Shown here one piece after another: positions 60,001-64,000 of a DNA stretch of 64,000 nucleotides. Position 1 is the first letter of the stretch, and every line of letters begins with the position of its first letter. The notes under the pieces were generated by a model. That model did not search any database and had not been told where the DNA came from. It worked only from the letters and a program-made list of their open reading frames with translations. This DNA comes from Mytilus edulis. Taxonomy: Eukaryota; Mollusca; Bivalvia; Mytilida; Mytilidae. A program made the translations under genes and the position numbers. Where the stretch lies: contig NC_092346.1 in assembly GCF_963676685.1 (NCBI RefSeq), positions 92,166,255 to 92,230,254 of the forward strand. The letters run 5' to 3'.

Positions 60001-61627
60001 TCATGTAAACATTCACTACTATGTATACGATTCATAGACCAGTAATTAAGCGACATCAGTATCTTTCAGCCTACCTATCTACTCTGTCATGAAATAGACG
60101 TTGCTAGGTACAATAAATTAATCAGTGTAGTATAGTGCCAAAACCTCTTATGCAAAAACAAATTGCCTTTTTTTGTCAGGTCAAATTTTGATAATAGCAC
60201 CATCATATTTAAAGCTCACAAAAAGCCCTCACGTGCACCAAACGGACCGTAAGAGAGCTCAAAAGACATAAACACAATCATCGATAATGTCACAATCGAG
60301 TAAAAAAAAGTGGGGTTTGGTGTAATGCCAAAATGCAGTAATCTGAGTCAAAAACATTCCATAATAGTCAACAAATCATGATGGTTTCCTTACATTTTAT
60401 AATAAGGAGGTACTTTTTATAAAATATAATATGTTTGAAACATAAGTATTCCATATTTTTTTGTTAATTAATTTCGATGACCTATTAGCAGATTTCAAGC
60501 AAGATAAAATATTACAATTGCATTGTTAGTTTTTGAACACCAATCAGGACCTGTCCTTCCCAACATGCATATAGTGAATAGTTTGAGTGTAAAGGAAATT
60601 CAGAAACTAATAATTTACAATCGAGTTCAAATGATTTTGTAATTTTTTGATTGTGTAGTTATGAAGAAAACTGAACATCCATTTTTTTAAAAACACTTTG
60701 TGTGATAAAGTACAATTTTTTAGGACAAAATGTACTGCGTTACGAAAACTTTTATGACAGGACATTTCTTTTGTTTGAGACTATATGTGCAGTTATAAAC
60801 GTTGCCTTTTCTTTAAGTACTTGTACGTTATCAGACTGATTATGCTATTGGTTACATTAAGACAAATGAGATAATTTCAGCTTCTAAAACATAAACATTC
60901 TATTTCTTGGTAGTAACATTCAAGCAACATGCTTTTCTCAATAGAGGGTTGCTGCTCACAAGGAACCTATTACACCAAGAATTGCAAGTGATGAAGTTGA
61001 AATCATCCTTTTTAAGACACCATCACGAGTTCGTTGATCGTTATGGAATACACGTTTCACAATTGATAACAGATATGTTCTAAACTACGATCCCGTCCCC
61101 TGTAGCCTATCAAAGTTGACTTATCACTGGTTTTTTCGTACATGAGCAACACCTCGGTACCACGTTTCGAGCAAACATTTTAAACTTCCTGTAGCACCTG
61201 TTCTGTCCTGTTGTAATCGGCAGTTTTTGTGGGTTTGTGTTTCTCTATCTTTAGTTTTTATCTTGTGTTGTGTTTACTAAATTTAGACATAAAAATCAAT
61301 TGCTTAGTGTATTGATTTGAAAACAAAAATTTGATTGCGTATACGTAACCTTTCAATGATCATAGTTAGATTATAAAAATAGGAACACAACAAACAAAAG
61401 CGAGAAAGGAAACTGTCAATTAAGGTCGACATATATATATATATTTATAGATTCCGGTATCAATAAAATTGAAAACATTTTGTACTTCTCATAACAAGGA
61501 ACTGCAAAACAATTGATCACAGGAAATATGATTTATACTCTATCTCGACAAAACAATAGCACCGTTATTATATGTGGCGTTGCCCAGATGTTATTACATT
61601 CAGTGACTAGTTTATGTAGCTAGAGAA
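57060..61627. other. Intergenic region between the two Ig genes
   Basis: No exon is supported. Repeat content: 57960-58150 (CATCAGGAACGC family), 58140-58410 (arm of the 53795 family), 58540-58740 and 59690-59975 (two copies of a repeat with CCCAAATTCATGTATTT), 59310-59440, 59555-59625 (family 2) and 60946-61130. The promoter of Ig gene 2 should be at the right end, but no clear TATA box is seen. Confidence 0.6.
57353..57358 (+). terminator. Possible polyadenylation signal of Ig receptor 1
   Basis: ATTAAA, about 310 nt after the stop codon. It is the first near-consensus hexamer I noticed, and weak evidence in AT-rich DNA. Confidence 0.3.
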
Positions 61628-61706
61628 ATGAAGCTGTTTACTGCAAGAGTACTAGTTTGTACATGTCTATGTATTATATTGTTTCTTATCGGATCTAATA
61701 CGTCTG
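61628..61706 (+). CDS. Ig gene 2, signal peptide exon
   Basis: Codes for 26 residues plus one base. The start is chosen for the hydrophobic core directly after MKLFTAR. Donor GTAAGT. Confidence 0.85.
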
Positions 61707-63482
61707 GTAAGTGTTGTATCTTGTGTTTGTTTGCAAGTTATTGGATCAATTTATTCAAAATATGATCCAAAACTAGTAAGTAATGTATTTTTTTTTTACA
61801 AAACAAATTAATACTAATAATCGAAATACTTTAAATGAAACTAATGATTATATTTTTGCAGCATGCTTTATGAACAGTGCAGTTAAATAGAATGATAGTG
61901 TAAGTCAGATTAAGAGAGATTAAAGAGACAGTCAATTTGTGGACAATTTAGTTTTTAGATTTCTTTTTTAACAGAGTAAAAATACCAAAATGGAGCAATC
62001 GAAAATTATGTCTTGAAAACACAGGCAAAACCATTACAAACAAACAAAAAAACAAATAAGAAATACACAAAATTACAGAAGTTGAGTGATTGAGCGATAC
62101 AAACCCCGATAATATCCGGTTGGCACTCTGGAATGGTAAGCAGTTTCTCCTCTACATTCGTCAGACATCACGTTACCAGGCAAGTAGAAGTCCGATGAAA
62201 AGTCGCATTCGTTAATGTCATAGTCGAAGAAAGAGGACAGGAAAATGATTCTGAAAAGTGGAATTTTGATATTTGATTAGAAGAATAACTGTCAAAAAGT
62301 CTTTTATTACATGTCTTTTCTTGATAATGGTGGAAATTTAGCATCGTCTATTTATTATCCTGAGTCTTTTATTTATTATTAAAATTCAGCGTTTGGAATG
62401 TAACATTTTAAATATGCAAATAGAATAGCAGTTTATGTGTTTCTTTTGGTTTATATTTTGCATAGAAACAACAGAAAACGTTAAATATGTAGAAATTGGG
62501 TCAGATTTAACTTTTAACTGCCCATTAAAGTCAGCCACAAAACCAGTAGTTTGGAGAGGTCCACCAAACCTAATCATTTACAGTATAGATGACAAAGTCA
62601 ATGAAAACATTTATAACCAACACCAATTAACAGTGCTTGAGGATTTCGTCAATGGTCAATATATTCTCCAAATTTTAAACTGCACAGAAGATTGCATTGG
62701 TCTATTCCAGTGTGATACTGTCATCAATGGTTTAACTGTTGAACAGGAGTTTTATGCAGCCTTAATTGGTAAGTTTTATTGATAAAGTAGAGATTTATAA
62801 CATAGTGGCTCTCGTGTGTGTGAAGCAAGTGGGGTTATGTGTTAAAAAGATAGCATTTTAAGCTTTGCTAAATTAAACATATTTTTTTTAAATTGTTATA
62901 AGTTTTTGTAGTATTTGAGACCTTACTTTTTTAAGTTTACTTATTCGTGTCAAGAAACTATCTCGGTTATACTATTTTGAGCGTAAGCGTCAAAGGGAAT
63001 AACTTAAACGTTCTGATGTGTTTTGTCTTTTGATTTTGCCGTTTTTATCGACTTTCCGTTTTGAATTTTCCTCGAAGTTAAGTATTTTTGTTATTTTACT
63101 TTTTGCTATTGTTTATCGTATTATAAATTGTTAGATTTATAGACTATCAATATGGATTAGGACATATAATTCTATAATTTGAAATATTTTTTAGAGACAC
63201 CAACACACATGCAGATAACCATGTCGAATTCTTCCAATATTATTTACGTAAACGAAGGCTCAGAAATTGAAGTAGGATGTGAAGTTGAGTGTGGTAATCC
63301 ACCAGGGACATTAGACTGGGTGCGAGATGAATATATTGTATTAAAAACTAAGACATGCCACAATACAACTTTCATATCTACGAGGATAAAGAGTAGCCGG
63401 TCGGATCACATGACAACTCTAACATGTATAGCAGATAATAGTTATGATCAACTTGAGATGAACATAACAATTTATTTGAACT
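61628..63482 (+). CDS. Ig-domain surface protein (Ig gene 2), 3' end outside the window
   Basis: Three exons (61628-61706, 62466-62768, 63195-63482), each ending in phase 1. Exon 1 codes for a signal peptide starting MKLFTARVLVCTCLCIILF. Exon 2 is a V-like Ig domain with LTFNCPL, PVVWRGP, YILQILNC and GLFQCDT. Exon 3 is a second Ig domain with IEVGCEVEC, TLDWVRD and MTTLTCIADN. N-glycosylation sites (NCT, NTT, NIT) suggest an extracellular product. Exon 3 ends at donor GTATGT with the frame open, so more exons, probably further Ig domains or a membrane helix, lie beyond 64000. Same strand, same exon phase and 4.6 kb from Ig receptor 1, so a local Ig gene cluster is likely. The exact subfamily is not recognisable. 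Confidence 0.88.
62466..62768 (+). CDS. Ig gene 2, first Ig domain
   Basis: A 303-bp exon, phase 1 to 1. Acceptor ATTTTGCATAG, donor GTAAGT. The Cys-Trp-Cys core is clear. An extra Cys pair (NC and DC) near the C-terminal strand could form a second disulfide. Confidence 0.9.
63195..63482 (+). CDS. Ig gene 2, second Ig domain
   Basis: A 288-bp exon, phase 1 to 1, with extra cysteines (VECG and KTCHN) besides the core pair, again suggesting an added disulfide. Confidence 0.88.
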
Positions 63483-64000
63483 GTATGTATTTATGTATTT
63501 TTGTATTTAGTTAATGCCATGTTATAACAGATGATATAAAAATTGTTAATGTCAAACAACAAGCACATCCTAAGTATAAAAGTAGTTTATAACAACAACT
63601 TCCTGATTTGACACAGGACATTTAAAACAAAACAAATCGTTGGTTCAATTTGTTTATGGATAGCCAAACCTCCTGCTTATATGAAAATGTTATTTTTTAA
63701 AATATCGCTTGAATGAAAACACTACGTGACAGAAATGCGGTTCAAACAGACTCAAGTACGCTCACCACTGAGAAACGAATAAATTTAATAAAATATAACA
63801 TAGGTACAATGTTAACCGCATACTGACATCGAACATCTTCCATTCACGCATGATAGGAATTCACAAACAGTAACATATTTTTGTGATCTTGAAACTCATA
63901 CAAATAAATGAAATGAGATCGAAAAATTAACAACAATTTTCACAATACTTGTCCAAATAATTTTCATGATTTTGACGGTTTTGAAAGATTTTTTTTTTAT
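63483..64000. other. Intron sequence at the window end
   Basis: Lies after the last Ig gene 2 donor. No further exon or recognised repeat seen. Confidence 0.55.

Overview
The window looks like nuclear DNA of a marine mussel (Mytilus or a close bivalve). It is AT-rich, its genes have small exons with GT-AG introns, and it carries dispersed repeats whose wording I recognise as very common in Mytilus sequence (for example copies at 3242-3390, 27783-28040, 42420-42790 and 47165-47350). Species assignment is by recall. I made exon models by hand from splice sites, phase agreement and protein motifs.

Layout. (1) 1-4100 is non-coding and holds a foldback element (2127-4023) that contains a tandem duplication with templated filler. 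(2) 4379-8445, minus strand: a three-exon gene for a 110-residue protein with a signal peptide, a six-cysteine ectodomain and one membrane segment. (3) 10827-28944, minus strand: a complete eleven-exon GMC oxidoreductase (633 residues). All ten junctions agree in phase. The catalytic-histidine motif reads FNPVGT instead of YHPVGT. Its introns hold a tRNA-derived SINE, hairpin repeats, a hAT-like foldback element with an 8-bp target duplication and a non-autonomous Helitron. (4) 29660-30030 is a LINE reverse-transcriptase relic. 30582-35011 is a 4.4-kb inverted-repeat element around a decayed long ORF. (5) 35.8-40 kb holds an 880-bp duplication (with a candidate duplicated exon) and a second palindromic foldback element. 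(6) 40881-46334, plus strand: exons of an acidic protein with many YxxPhi tyrosine motifs, nearly all exons in phase 1-1, resembling a receptor tail. (7) 48.4-52.7 kb is transposon-rich: a nonsense-bearing reverse transcriptase, its tandem 3' repeats and a TTA-flanked inverted-repeat element. (8) 53291-57046, plus strand: five exons of an Ig-domain type I membrane receptor. (9) 61628 to beyond the window end, plus strand: a second Ig-domain gene, with signal peptide and two Ig exons present.

The two Ig genes and the tyrosine-rich tail share strand, exon phase and neighbourhood, so a local cluster of Ig-superfamily receptors is likely. Exon phases even allow the acidic exons to splice through two small exons (47816-47882, 48098-48183) into the first Ig exon, but only transcripts can decide that. 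The repeat landscape is dominated by inverted-repeat elements whose arms are built from short degenerate repeats. The most interesting is the 4.4-kb element with its own decayed coding region.
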